The notes beneath the pieces were generated by a model. It saw only the letters and a list, made by a program, of their open reading frames with translations. It ran no database searches and had not been told where the DNA came from. A program made the position numbers and the translations under genes. A stretch of 64,000 nt of DNA, from assembly GCA_009763385.1 (NCBI GenBank), contig CM019830.1, positions 94,428,649 through 94,492,648 of the forward strand, written 5' to 3'. Positions 11,002 through 21,002 of this stretch are shown here, piece by piece (position 1 is the first letter of the stretch; each line of letters begins with the position of its first letter). The stretch comes from Coix lacryma-jobi var. lacryma-jobi (lineage: Eukaryota > Streptophyta > Magnoliopsida > Poales > Poaceae).

Positions 11002-11217
11002 TGTTGGGGAAAGGAACCCTCGGCAGTGACGTCACGCATGCTGACACAGGAAACGACCCTCGCCCGTCCCGCATGCCTTCGCAAGAAGCTTCGTCGTTTT
11101 CCAAGTCCCCGGGGTCGTTTTCCTAACTTTCGGATATTGGCTCGACCCTCCTCTGCGTGTGTGCGGAGGTTGCCTGTTTCCTTTCTGTACCTTCGCCTTT
11201 AGTTTTGACGATTGGCC
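11002..11217 (+). repeat. 5' LTR of gypsy G2, first part (continues at 23046)
   Basis: The sequence begins TGTTGGGGAAAGG and matches the 3' LTR (26390 onward) to GGCTCGACCCTC. It then jumps to the part of the 3' LTR starting CTCTGCG, a loss of about 420 bp between short CCTC repeats that removes the TATA box. The last five bases, TGGCC (11213-11217), are the target duplication of copia A. Confidence 0.85.
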
Positions 11218-13157
11218 TGCGGATACATGGTTGTATGCCGAGTCTCTGAGTGATGAGTGATTGTCAACTGGGATAATGCACATGTTCTTTGGCTTGTGTT
11301 GTGCAGGTGTCGAGCACGGATACAGTGATCAAAGGCAAGGTGAAGGTCAAGTAGAGACGTGCCGTGTCGATGGACCGAGAGTGGCGAAGGGCGGATGTGA
11401 GGCTTGGACTGAGGGACCGGTGGCCTAAGGATCAACTGTGGTGGCTGACAGCCTGGGACAGCGACGAGCGAAGACTTGCGGGTGGATGGGGTGCACGGGC
11501 GGTGCATCCCCTCTACGGCTCGGTTTGGTGGTTGAGCCACAGAAAAACCACCGAGTGGACGGTTTCCAGGTTTGGGCCTCAAAACCTGGGTGCTGCGGGT
11601 TTCTGAGTTTGGGCCACAAGACTCAGGCGATGGATGGCTGGTTTCCTGGTTTGGGCCTCAAAACCGGGGGTTGGCTGTGAAGGCTGGTTTCCCGGTTTGG
11701 GCCACAAAACTGGGGCCGAAGTCCAGGAAAAGGACAAGCAGAGCGGTGGCGGCACGTGGCGACAATCGGTGAAGTTGCGTCGAGGCAACGCTACCAGTTG
11801 TGCGGGCGTGGCCGTCGGATCACCACCTACCATGAGTAGGTCCAGAATAACCCTAGGGTTTAGCTGGTTCGCTCTGTAATTAGTTAGGGGTAGAGTGAGA
11901 ATTAAAATTAGGATAAGTAGAGGGCGACACCCACCTCCCATTCTATCTCAGTCATTTGCTCTTTGCCTTCTAGGTTTTCCTGCTCTCCCAATCCACTGCT
12001 GTAGCAACTGAGATCCGCAGAGAACCATACCTCTGTGTACTGGAGATTTGGAGGAAGTGAGACCGTAATCTCACTGTTGTAGCGTGTGGTAGCCACACGG
12101 TTGCAGATCGATGTGTTGATTCGCGTTTTTGTTCGTGTTCTTCGCGTTTTTTGTTTCTCCACGATTTTCCCTTCACTCGATCTCCCTCTCTACAACGTCT
12201 TTTCGAAATCCATTTAAATCTACTTGTTCTTTACAGTGAGGAGATCATTTCCACCGAAGGAATTCATCTAACTCCTCACGAACAAGTCGATCGGGTTGAT
12301 TTCGTTTTCGTGGCGCTTTTTTGGTTCATATTCCCTCTTCTTCGATTCCCGGTGATTGAGTTGTTTTGAGCGGATGATTTCTTGGGGATAGTCTCCAAAC
12401 TACCTTGTGATCATCTTCTCCATGTTTGGGAACGTAGGATTGTGATTTGATTCGGATTTGGGAGGTGTTGTGTGAGGGGCGACCGAAATCGCCCTCACTG
12501 GGTGGTCGCGGACAGTTCGTGGTTCCACCGGCAGATAGTCCGCGCGTCGGGGGCAAGCCGGATCAGTGGCTGTGTTCTTCGACTGTGGTGCTTTGGTTTG
12601 AACGGCGGACAGTCCGCAGTTGCAGGTCGCGGACAGTCCGGGAGTCGAGCAGAAGGGTTCAGCAACCTTGCTATTTTGTCCATCTGGCCGGCGGACAGTC
12701 CGCAGTAGGCGTGGACAGTCCGGGACAGAAACGCCGGACAGTCCGGGATCCTGCTGAAGCTTGAGTTTTAGTGCGTTTGCTCTCCCGGCTTCTTCGCTTT
12801 GTTTCCGGACTTCTCGATTGGTCCTTTAGTTCACCTAGGAACCTCTCTAAGTATCTTGGCCACTTGTTAGCATCGGTATTTGGGGATATCCCGACATAGC
12901 CTTCAATCTACGTTTGGGACTCGGTTTTTAGGGTCGAACATGTGCCGGTGCTTTTGACGTTTGGATTGCTATCGTTTTGTGGTGCCTCACTGTGATCCTA
13001 GGGATCATCCACCCTCTTCCAAGGGTCGTGGGCATCATGGTTTCGATCAAAGCTTTTGGGGTTGATTTGTGGGACAAAGGCCGAAGTTTCGAGAGAAATT
13101 CTTGAGCTCCCATTCACCCCCCTCTGGTCGCCTTGCTATTGCATTCTCGGTCCTTCA
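11218..13157 (+). repeat. 5' LTR of copia A
   Basis: The LTR starts TGCGGATACATGG and ends CGGTCCTTCA. It contains an array of four stem-loop units at 11576-11714 (GTTTGGGCC[T/A]CAAAAC cores with variable complementary arms) and a cluster of CGGACAGTCCG palindromes at about 12515-12750. No clear TATA box was found; AATTAGGATAAGTAGAGG (around 11903) occupies the place where related LTRs have one. Confidence 0.9.
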
Positions 13158-13159
13158 AT

Positions 13160-13171
13160 TGGTATCGGAGC
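13160..13171 (+). promoter_or_regulatory. Primer binding site of copia A (initiator Met-tRNA)
   Basis: TGGTATCGGAGC lies two bases after the LTR. It matches the usual plant copia site TGGTATCAGAGC except for one A-to-G change. It pairs with the 3' end of initiator Met-tRNA to start minus-strand synthesis. Confidence 0.85.
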
Positions 13172-13220
13172 GGGTTAAGGATCTTCCACCTTAGCCGGTT
13201 CCAGATCCACAGAAGGCGAC

Positions 13221-15841
13221 ATGGATCGCGGCGTGGGCAAACCGCCGTTTTTCGATGGGACGCACTATGCGTATTGGAAGATACGCATGTCGGCCTATCT
13301 GCAGAGTATTGGTGCTTCCATTTGGGATATTTGCAACTCTGCTGATTACGTGGTCTCGGCTGCTCGTGTGACTCAGCATCAGATCGATGAGCATGATGCC
13401 AATAGCCGAGCCCGTAATGCTCTTTTCTCATGTTTGAGCATGACGGAGTTTGATCGCGTTTCTCACCTCGCTACGGCTCAGGAGATTTGGGCTACCCTCA
13501 TGCGTTTCCATGAGGGAACCACTCAAGTCAAAGCCCGTCTCTACGAGTCGCACAAGCGAGAATATGAGAACTTTCGACATATGCCTAGTGAGACATAGAG
13601 AGTTTATTTGCTCGCTTTCAGGTGATAGTCAACAGGATGAGGGCTAACAAGGAGATGTTCCCTTTCGATGATCATGAGAGAGCTTTGAAGCTTTTGCACA
13701 CTCTCGATCGGTCGGTGTGGGACTCGAAGGTTCAGGCGATCATCGAATCACCTAACTATGAGACCCTCACATGCGACGAGGTCTTTAGTAAGCTCAAGTC
13801 CAGTGAGATCGATGCCATGGCGAGGGCTTCATATGAAAATCTTTATGGCCCGTCGATGGCTTTGCTTTCTGGCTCTTCTGCTAACCCCTCTGGAGGCTTT
13901 GCACTCTCTTCTCTTCTTTCTATCAGAGAGGAGCAGCTGGAGTTCATGGGGGATGATGAGTTGGCTTTGCTCGCCAACCGGTTCTCATGGTTCCACAACA
14001 ACCGCATGAACCGTCGCCACAGAGGAGGACGCTCGGGATGTTTCTAGTGCGGCGACCCCAACCACTTCATCGCCAATTGCCCGAAGAAGAACAAGCAAGT
14101 CTTCGGCAAGGCAGATCATGGGCACAAGTACGACTCTAGCAAGCGCAAGGAGAAGTACGTTCCCGCGAAGCACAAGCGGAAGGGCGGCTTCAACAAGGAT
14201 TACATCAAGACGAAGTACTTGGAGAAGGCCCAGGCTGGGCAGCGTGCCTTCTTCGCCACGCTCAGCGACGTCGATGACTCGGATGACGACTCCGCTTCCT
14301 CAAGCGACGACGAGGCCGAGAAGAAGAAGAGGATCGAGGACAAGCTGAACGGCCTCTGCTTCTTCGCCGACAATGAGGGCTTCTGCACCATGGCCCTCGG
14401 CAAGGAAGTCGACGGCGAGCTGGAGGACATCCCTTGGGACAACAACGACGACGACACCTCCTAGGTATCTCAGACCCCCGATGAGCTTTTTGCTAAGGTC
14501 GAGAAATTTACTGCCGCTCTCCTTAGTCAAGACAAGCTGCTTAGGCGCGCTGCTAGAGAGAGGAAGGAGTTTAGGCAGATGTGGGAGTATACGGTGAAGG
14601 AACTTGAATCTGTCAAGTCTAGCGTTGTTGTCACCGAGGAGGAGTGTGAGATGTGCTCCGCACACATGACTGACCTTCTCACTTTGAGATGTAAGTATGC
14701 TGTGTTGATAGGAGAGGTGGATGAGCTGAAGGCTAGATCCTCGGTGTTGGGTGCGTGCATGTCCTGTGCGGGGTTGCAATCCGAGTTGGCAGAGAAGAAT
14801 GCCAAGATTGTGTCTCTTGAGAAGGCCAGCTCGGATAGCACGTGTGTGACTAGGTGCGTTCTGTGTGAGGGTTTGGAAATGGAGATTGCAAACGTGAAGC
14901 ATGACAAGATGCAAACCGAGGAGGAAAACACATACCTTCGGACCATCTTGTCATGGGTGTCGAGTGGTGAGCCGCAGCTTGGGATGATGATCTCCCAGTT
15001 CAAGCGTGCTGTTGGAGGTCCAGGTGTAGGCTTTGCTCAGGGTGTTGAGTGCGCTTCATCTTTTGGGAAGATTGGAGAGTCGAGTGGACTGAACCCGTGT
15101 GAGAAGCCCAACTCCACCACTACTCCCAAGCTTACCAAGATTCCACCCAAAGAGCCTCTAAAGCTTAACACCAAGGATGGTGTATTTGTGGAACCTCCGA
15201 GAGCTCCACCCAAGAAACAATCATGGGCTCCAAAGCCAAACCACCTCAAGAACAAGCTGGACACTATGCCACCCATCCAAGAGGATCTTATGCCACAGAA
15301 GGGCAAAGCGATCCACACCCACTACCGTGAGTACCAACAACCCCCTATGAGAGCGGTGAGGTACCATTGTGAGGATTGTCGGAGAGATGGACACTTGAGT
15401 GAGTTTTGCTTTCGGCGCAAGAGAGAGGTGCATCGTGCAAAGGAGATGAACAACACGGACATGTACCATCCTTTCCATGATGTACATGCGCCGAATGTTC
15501 AGAGGCGTGCTGCTAGGCCTAGAGGTCCAAAACCTCAAGTTCCTAGGCCTAAGCCACGAAGAGAACGTGCCCGGCGGGAGCCTGCAGTTGTGGGCTATGG
15601 ACCCCGTGGCAGTGGCTTTGTAGTTGAGCGTTTTCCCCCATCGCGTTTTGAGTATCACGATGGACGCTCCTCTCTTAGCGGACCACGTTTTCCTCTACGT
15701 GGTGATTGCTCTTCCCGTAGGCGTGCTAGGAATGGTTTTTCTGCTAACCGTTCTTTTGAGCAGCCGGCCCAACACTGGTATTCCTCCTACTTCACTAACC
15801 CCGGTGTTGGACCGTATGCTCACCCTATGTCTTTTTATTGA
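13221..15841 (+). pseudogene. copia gag of element A, with frameshift and two ambers
   Basis: The ATG at 13221 opens MDRGVGKPPFFDG, the UBN2-type capsid start, and the frame ends at TGA 15839-15841 (HPMSFY). Compared with the intact F gag it has a one-base loss at about 13593 that gives TAG at 13596. There is a TAG at 14045-14047 inside the first zinc knuckle (C-F-stop-CGDPNHFIANC), and a TAG at 14462-14464 where F has CAG. After the knuckle come an acidic stretch, a coiled coil with spaced CxxC pairs (CEMC, CMSC, CVLC), a second knuckle CEDCRRDGHLSEFC and an arginine-rich tail. Without suppression it cannot make full-length Gag. Confidence 0.88.
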
Positions 15842-15855
15842 CGTAGGTAAAATGA

Positions 15856-18800
15856 TTGGAGAACGTTTGGTTGGTGGATTCCGGTTGCTCAAGGCACATG
15901 ACCAGAAACGCCAAGTGGTTCCCCAGTCTTAGTCCGGTCGCCGGAAAGGAGTTTATCACCTTCAGCGACAATATTAAAGGTAAAGTGTTGTCTCGTGGGT
16001 CGGTGCGAGTTAATGAGCACTTTGTGTTGCGCGATGTTGCTGTTGTTTCTAACTTGCATTTTAACCTTCTTTCTGTTTCACAACTTTTTGATGATGACTA
16101 TGAGATTCGTTTTAAACCAAATCTCAGTCGCATTTTGGATCCTCAAGGCAATCTTGTTTGTGTGATTTCTCCCTTTGGGAAAGTCTTTCGTGCGAACTTC
16201 TTGATGTCATTTGGAGTTTCTCGTTGTCTTTTGGCTGGACCTTCCTCCTCTGATCTTTGGAAGTGGCATAGGAGACTAGGACATTTGAGCTTCGACTTGC
16301 TTGCAAGGCTTAGTTCACTTGGCCTAATCCGAGGATTGCCCAAGTTGTGCATGGAGAAAGATCTTGTTTGCCACTCTTATAGACATGGGAAGATGGTTGC
16401 CGCTCCCCACCACCCAGTGACTCAGGTCATGACCTAGCGCTCTGGAGAGCTTTTGCACATGGACCTTGTTGGTCCGGCTCGGGTGAGCTCGGTTGGGGGG
16501 AAGTGGTATGTGCTTGTTGTTGTTGATGACTTCTCGAGATATTCGTGGGTTTTCTTTTTTGCTGAGAAAACTGAGACTTTCTCTTTTGCTCGCAATCTAA
16601 TTTTGCGTCTTCAAAATGAGTTCCCTTTGAACTCAATGCAAGCTATTAGAAGTGATAATGGTTTCGAGATCAAAAACTCGGATTTTGAGAAGTTTTGTAA
16701 CTCTTTGGGTTTAGAGCATCAATTTTCTTCTCCCTACACACCACCTCAGAATGGTGTTGTAGAAAGGAAGAATCAGACCCTTGTAGAGATGGCCAGGACG
16801 ATGCTCGATGAGCATAGGACTCCTAGGCGATATTGGGCCGAAGCTATGAGCACTGCATGCTACATTTCCAATCGCATTTTTCTCCGAGCTTTCTTGAAAA
16901 AGACTTCTTATGAGTTGCGTTTTGGAAAACAGCCCAAAGTGAGTTATTTTAGAGTTTTCGGTTGCCATTGTTTTATACTTAAGAAAGGCAACCTGGACAA
17001 ATTTGAGTCTCGCTCTTTGACGGTGTATTTTTGGGTTATGGCACTCACACTCGAGCATATCGTGTACTTAACCTTGATACTAACCGAGTCATGGAGACAT
17101 CCAATGTCACCTTCGACGAGACCATGGTTTGTCCTTCTCGTTTTGAGCGTGCAGGTGATCATGAGGTTGGCGAGCCTCTTTTTGATGATGAGGAAGAGGG
17201 TGCTGAAGGGATGGATGACCCAGCACCTCCTCCACCTGTTGTGCCACAAAGAGCAGCCTCTACTACCACTCACGGCCCCGACCCTTCTTCTTCAACTTGG
17301 GGGCCGTGGGATCTGCCACCTCGAGCAGTACCTTTTGTACCCGAGGAGGCACCAGCTGCTGTTGAGGGGGAGGTCACTTCAGTTCGGGAGGCGCCACGAC
17401 ACGTTCAGCGCCAACACCCGCCTCAACAGATGATCGGCAGCATCGGCAAACGTGTCACTCGGTCAAGGTCACAACAAATCTCTCACTTTGCTCATTCTGC
17501 ATTTGTTGCTGATTTTGAACCCCGAGATGTTGGACACGCTTTGACGGATCCAGATTGGGTCAATGCCATGCATGAGGAGCTTGAGAACTTTGAGAGAAAT
17601 CGGGTTTGGGTTCTTGTTCCTCTTCCTCCTGAGTGTCACCCTATTGGGACAAAATGGGTTTTCAAAAACAAACAAGGAGAAGATGGCCACGTTGTGAGAA
17701 ACAAGGCCAGACTTGTAGCCCAGGGGTATAGTCAGAAGGAGGGGATAGACTACGAGGAGACTTTTGCTCCTGTAGCTCGTTTGGAGGTGATTAGGATACT
17801 CTTGGCTTTTGTTGCATCCAAAGGGTTTAAACTTTTTCAAATGGATGTCAAGAGTGCCTTCCTAAATGGCTACATAGAAGAGGAGGTGTATGTAAAACAA
17901 CCCCCAGGTTTTGAAAATCCCAAGTTTCTAAACCATGTTTTTAAACTTCACAAAACTTTGTATGGTTTGAAACAAGCCCCTAGAGCCTGGTATGATAGGT
18001 TGAAAACCTTTTTGCTTGCTAAGGGTTTTAAAATGGGATGTGTGGATAAAACGCTCTTTCTCCTCAAGCAAGGCAGTGACACTCTCTTGGTCTAGATTTA
18101 CGTGGATGATATCATTTTCGGTGGTTCTTCTCACGCTTTGGTTGCCAAGTTTGCAGATACTATGGGCAGGGAGTTTGAGATGAGCATGATGGGTGAGTTG
18201 ACGTTTTTCATCGGATTGCAAATCAAGCAATCTCGTGAGGGAACGTTTATGCAACAGGGTAAGTATACCAAGGATATCCTGAAGAAATTCGATATGGGTG
18301 AGGCCAAGGCTCTTACAACACCCATGTCGACCACGACGGCCCTGAATGCGGACAAGGATGGAGAAGCTGTGGACTAGAAGGAGTACCGGAGTATGATTGG
18401 GTCGCTCCTGTACCTGACGGCGACATGCCCGGACATCCAGTTCGTGGTGTGTCTTGGCGCGCGATTTCAGTCTTCGTCACGCACTTCTCACCGTCAGGCA
18501 GTTAAGCGCATTATGAGGTACTTATGCTTCACTCCAGAATTTGGGATTTGGTATTATGCTTCCTCCACCCTCTCCCTTTGCGGTTATTCTGATGCCGATT
18601 TTGCTGGTTGCCGCATTGAGCGCAAGTCCACTTCTGGGACTTGTCAGTTTATTGGTTCTTCTCTTGTATCGTGGTCTTCTCGCAAGCAGTCTAGTGTCGC
18701 CCAGTCTACCACGGAGGCTGAGTATGTTGCTACGGCTAGCTGCTGTTCCCAGTTGCTTTGGATGATGGCCACTTTGTGTGATTTTGGCCTGAGCTTTTCT

Positions 18801-19043
18801 CGTGTTCCTTTGCTTTGTGACAGCACGAGTGCTATTAGCGTTGCTAAGAACCCCGTGCTGCACTCTAAGACCAAACACATTGATGTGCGCTTTTATTTTC
18901 TGCGAGACCACTATGAGAAGGGTGATATCGACCTTCGCCAAGTCGATACTCATCATCAGTTGGCTGATATCTTCACCAAGCCTTTGGACCCATCAACTTT
19001 TGCTAGGTTGAGAGGTGAGCTTGGTGTGTGTTTCCCCTTTTAG
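15856..19043 (+). pseudogene. copia pol of element A: PR, IN, RT, RNase H, damaged
   Basis: Protease VDSGCSRHMT is at the start, out of frame with gag. Integrase HHCC finger: HRRLGH, then CHSYRHG, in which the last Cys is replaced by Tyr. Catalytic segments are LLHMDLVGP, IRSDNG and VVERKN. RT has FQMDVKSAFLNG and IYVDD; RNase H has SDADFAG and TEAEY; DIFTKPLD lies near the end. Damage: TAG 16435-16437, a one-base loss at about 17018 (frame change), TAG 18093-18095 immediately before IYVDD, and TAG 18375-18377 where F has CAG. The stop is at 19041-19043 (GVCFPF). Confidence 0.9.
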
Positions 19044-19651
19044 ATGGGGGAAACATTTTGACTCTTGTATTATAAACTGATTTTGTGTTTTTCATTTGGT
19101 TTCATCATGCATCTTTGTATTTCATCTTGCATATTTACATTCATAGCTTCACGTATATAATCTTTAGAATGTGACTATGCTCTGTATAGTATTTGCTCCG
19201 ATGCTTTATGAAGATGTTGTAGTTTATGCTCGTCGACATAATCATGTGACATTTCAAAAAAAAAAAAAAAAATCCCCTCTCTCCTCCTTCAAACAAAAAA
19301 AAAACCCCCCAAAAAAAATAAAAAAAAAAAAAATGTTCATGTGTAGAATGTGTTGAAATCACTTGTGCTTCTCATATATGCTAGGTTGCTATGTCTCTAG
19401 TGTTGAGTCATTCACTTGCTTGGTATGTTCATATTCTGCTTTAATTCTGAACCAAGTTAAGTAAATTGGAAAGATCGAGATGGGATTGCTTGTCAGCACA
19501 TCATAGTTTCGAGACTGTTTCTCATTGCACCTTGAGTTAAACTTGAACTATGTAGTGTATGACCGAAACTGTTGCTTTAAGCTTCTGATTGCTTCTGCAT
19601 AGGCTTCGCGCAGTTGAAAAGTTAGGCAATGACAAGCTTTCAACCTCTCGC

Positions 19652-20288
19652 AGTCACATGCTGAAATTTGAACTTGTGTAATTAACCGCTGCAACTCCGA
19701 TAAAATTTGGATACACAAGTCTATGTTTCATTCTATAGCATGATGATTGAACCTTGCTAGGGGTAGTTCACCTTGTATACATGTTTAGCACTTGTTTGAC
19801 ATCCTGTCTATACATGCTTAGTGCTATTTTGATGGTCAATACCTTTTTTGGCTGAAACTGCTCATTTTGCTCCAATGTTCAGATTTCGTATTTGGTGATC
19901 AGTTTGAGCCTTTGCTAGCATTCTATGCATTTTATGAGTCATCGGATCAACACTCCGTCGAGCATCTTCAGTCACATGCTGAAATTTGAACTTGTGTAAT
20001 TTAACCGCTGCAACTCCGATAAAATTTTGGATACACAAGTCTATGTTTCATTCTATAGCATGATGATTGAACCTTGCTAGGGGTAGTTCACCTTGTATAC
20101 ATGTTTAGCACTTGTTTGACATCCTGTCTATACATGCTTAGTGCTATTTTGATGGTGATACCTTTTTTGGCTGAAAACTGCTCATTTTGCTCCAATGTTC
20201 AGATTTCATATTGGTGATCAGTTTGAGCCTTTGCTAGCAATCTATGCATTTATATGAGTCATCGGATCAACACTCGTCGAGCATCTTC
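19652..20288 (+). repeat. 318-bp tandem duplication in 3' region of copia A
   Basis: Copy 1 is 19652-19969 and copy 2 is 19970-20288. Both start AGTCACATGCTGAAATTTG and end GAGCATCTTC. They differ by a handful of single-base changes and small indels. The related stretch in F (49800-50000, minus) occurs once, so the duplication is specific to this copy or its subfamily. Confidence 0.88.
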
Positions 20289-20568
20289 TCATTCTATCGA
20301 CTATATTCCTGAAGCTGCTAACTTGATTTTGACTCATATGCACTTGGGGGGAGATACTTGATGGTGCATTTTCAACTAAGGGGGAGAAAATATTGACAAA
20401 TCATGTGTGCTCTCTGTGTTCGACTAAGGGGGAAAAATATCTTTAAATCTTTGCTTTCCGAGTTGAACTTAAGGGGAGATTTCCTGGTTGTGTGCACTAT
20501 TTGAGGGGGGAGTTTGCTCGTTGCAGAGTTTCTGAGCTAGTAACAGTTGGTTCGGAGCATTTTTGGTA

Positions 20569-20858
20569 GCTAGTTGTGTTGAGCCTTTGCCTCTTTCTTG
20601 AGGAACTAGCACCTTTGCTTTTATGCTCTTCATTGGTATCAAGCTTTCTTCAGTTGGTATCGAGTTTCCTCGCTAGCGGTGTTGAGCCCGTTCTGCCTCT
20701 TCTTGAGGGCTAGCTCTTTTTGCTTGAATTTCAGTTGATCCTTCAATTGGTATCGAGCTTTCCTCGCTAGCGGTGTTGAGCCTGTTCTACCTCTTCTTGA
20801 GGGCTAGCTTTGCTTTGCTTGGTTGCGTCGAGCCGGTGCCATGTCTTTGGGAACCAAG
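20569..20858 (+). repeat. Stem-loop array near the polypurine tract of copia A
   Basis: There are four units built as arm, GTTGAGCC..., CTCTTCTTGAGG-type loop, arm. The arms are GCTAGTT/AACTAGC (20569-20610), GCTAGC/GCTAGC (20672-20714 and 20766-20808) and CTTGGTT/AACCAAG (20818-20858). The loop body stays similar while both arms change together. The same array type occurs in D (45721-46188) and F (48946-49430). Confidence 0.8.
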
Positions 20859-20989
20859 TTGTTTTGCTATTCCACTTGACCTTCTTCGGCTTTGCTATGC
20901 TTTGGGTCATTTGGTTGAGTTCTTTCTCCTTCTTCCTTCCTTCCTCTATTCCATTATGATTTGTGTTGGTAGTTTGGACAATGCACTCA

Positions 20990-21002
20990 TCAAGGGGGAG
21001 AT
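20990..21002 (+). promoter_or_regulatory. Polypurine tract of copia A
   Basis: CAAGGGGGAGAT directly precedes the 3' LTR start TGCGG. It primes plus-strand DNA synthesis. Elements C and F have the same AAGGGGGAGAT. Confidence 0.85.

Larger units (their letters stand above)
19044..20989 (+). other. 3' untranslated region of copia A
   Basis: There is no credible ORF. SIRE-type elements sometimes carry an envelope-like ORF here, and none is seen. Contents: an A- and C-homopolymer stretch at 19257-19333, a 318-bp tandem duplication (19652-20288), several AAGGGGGAG-like tracts (20344-20520) that resemble extra polypurine tracts, and a stem-loop array (20569-20858). Confidence 0.75.

Noticed and set aside
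10764..11126. ORFs of about 120 residues across the B LTR and G2 LTR junction
   Set aside because: The frame crosses an insertion border between two elements, so it cannot be an evolved gene.
13160..13171. Fragment of a tRNA gene
   Set aside because: Only the 12 bases complementary to the tRNA 3' end are present; it is a primer binding site.
19141..19362. Small ORF with Phe/Lys-rich sequence
   Set aside because: It is produced by A and C homopolymers; low complexity, no gene.
19044..20989. Envelope-like gene as in some SIRE elements
   Set aside because: No ORF of useful length, signal peptide or membrane segment is present in A, and none in the matching region of F.
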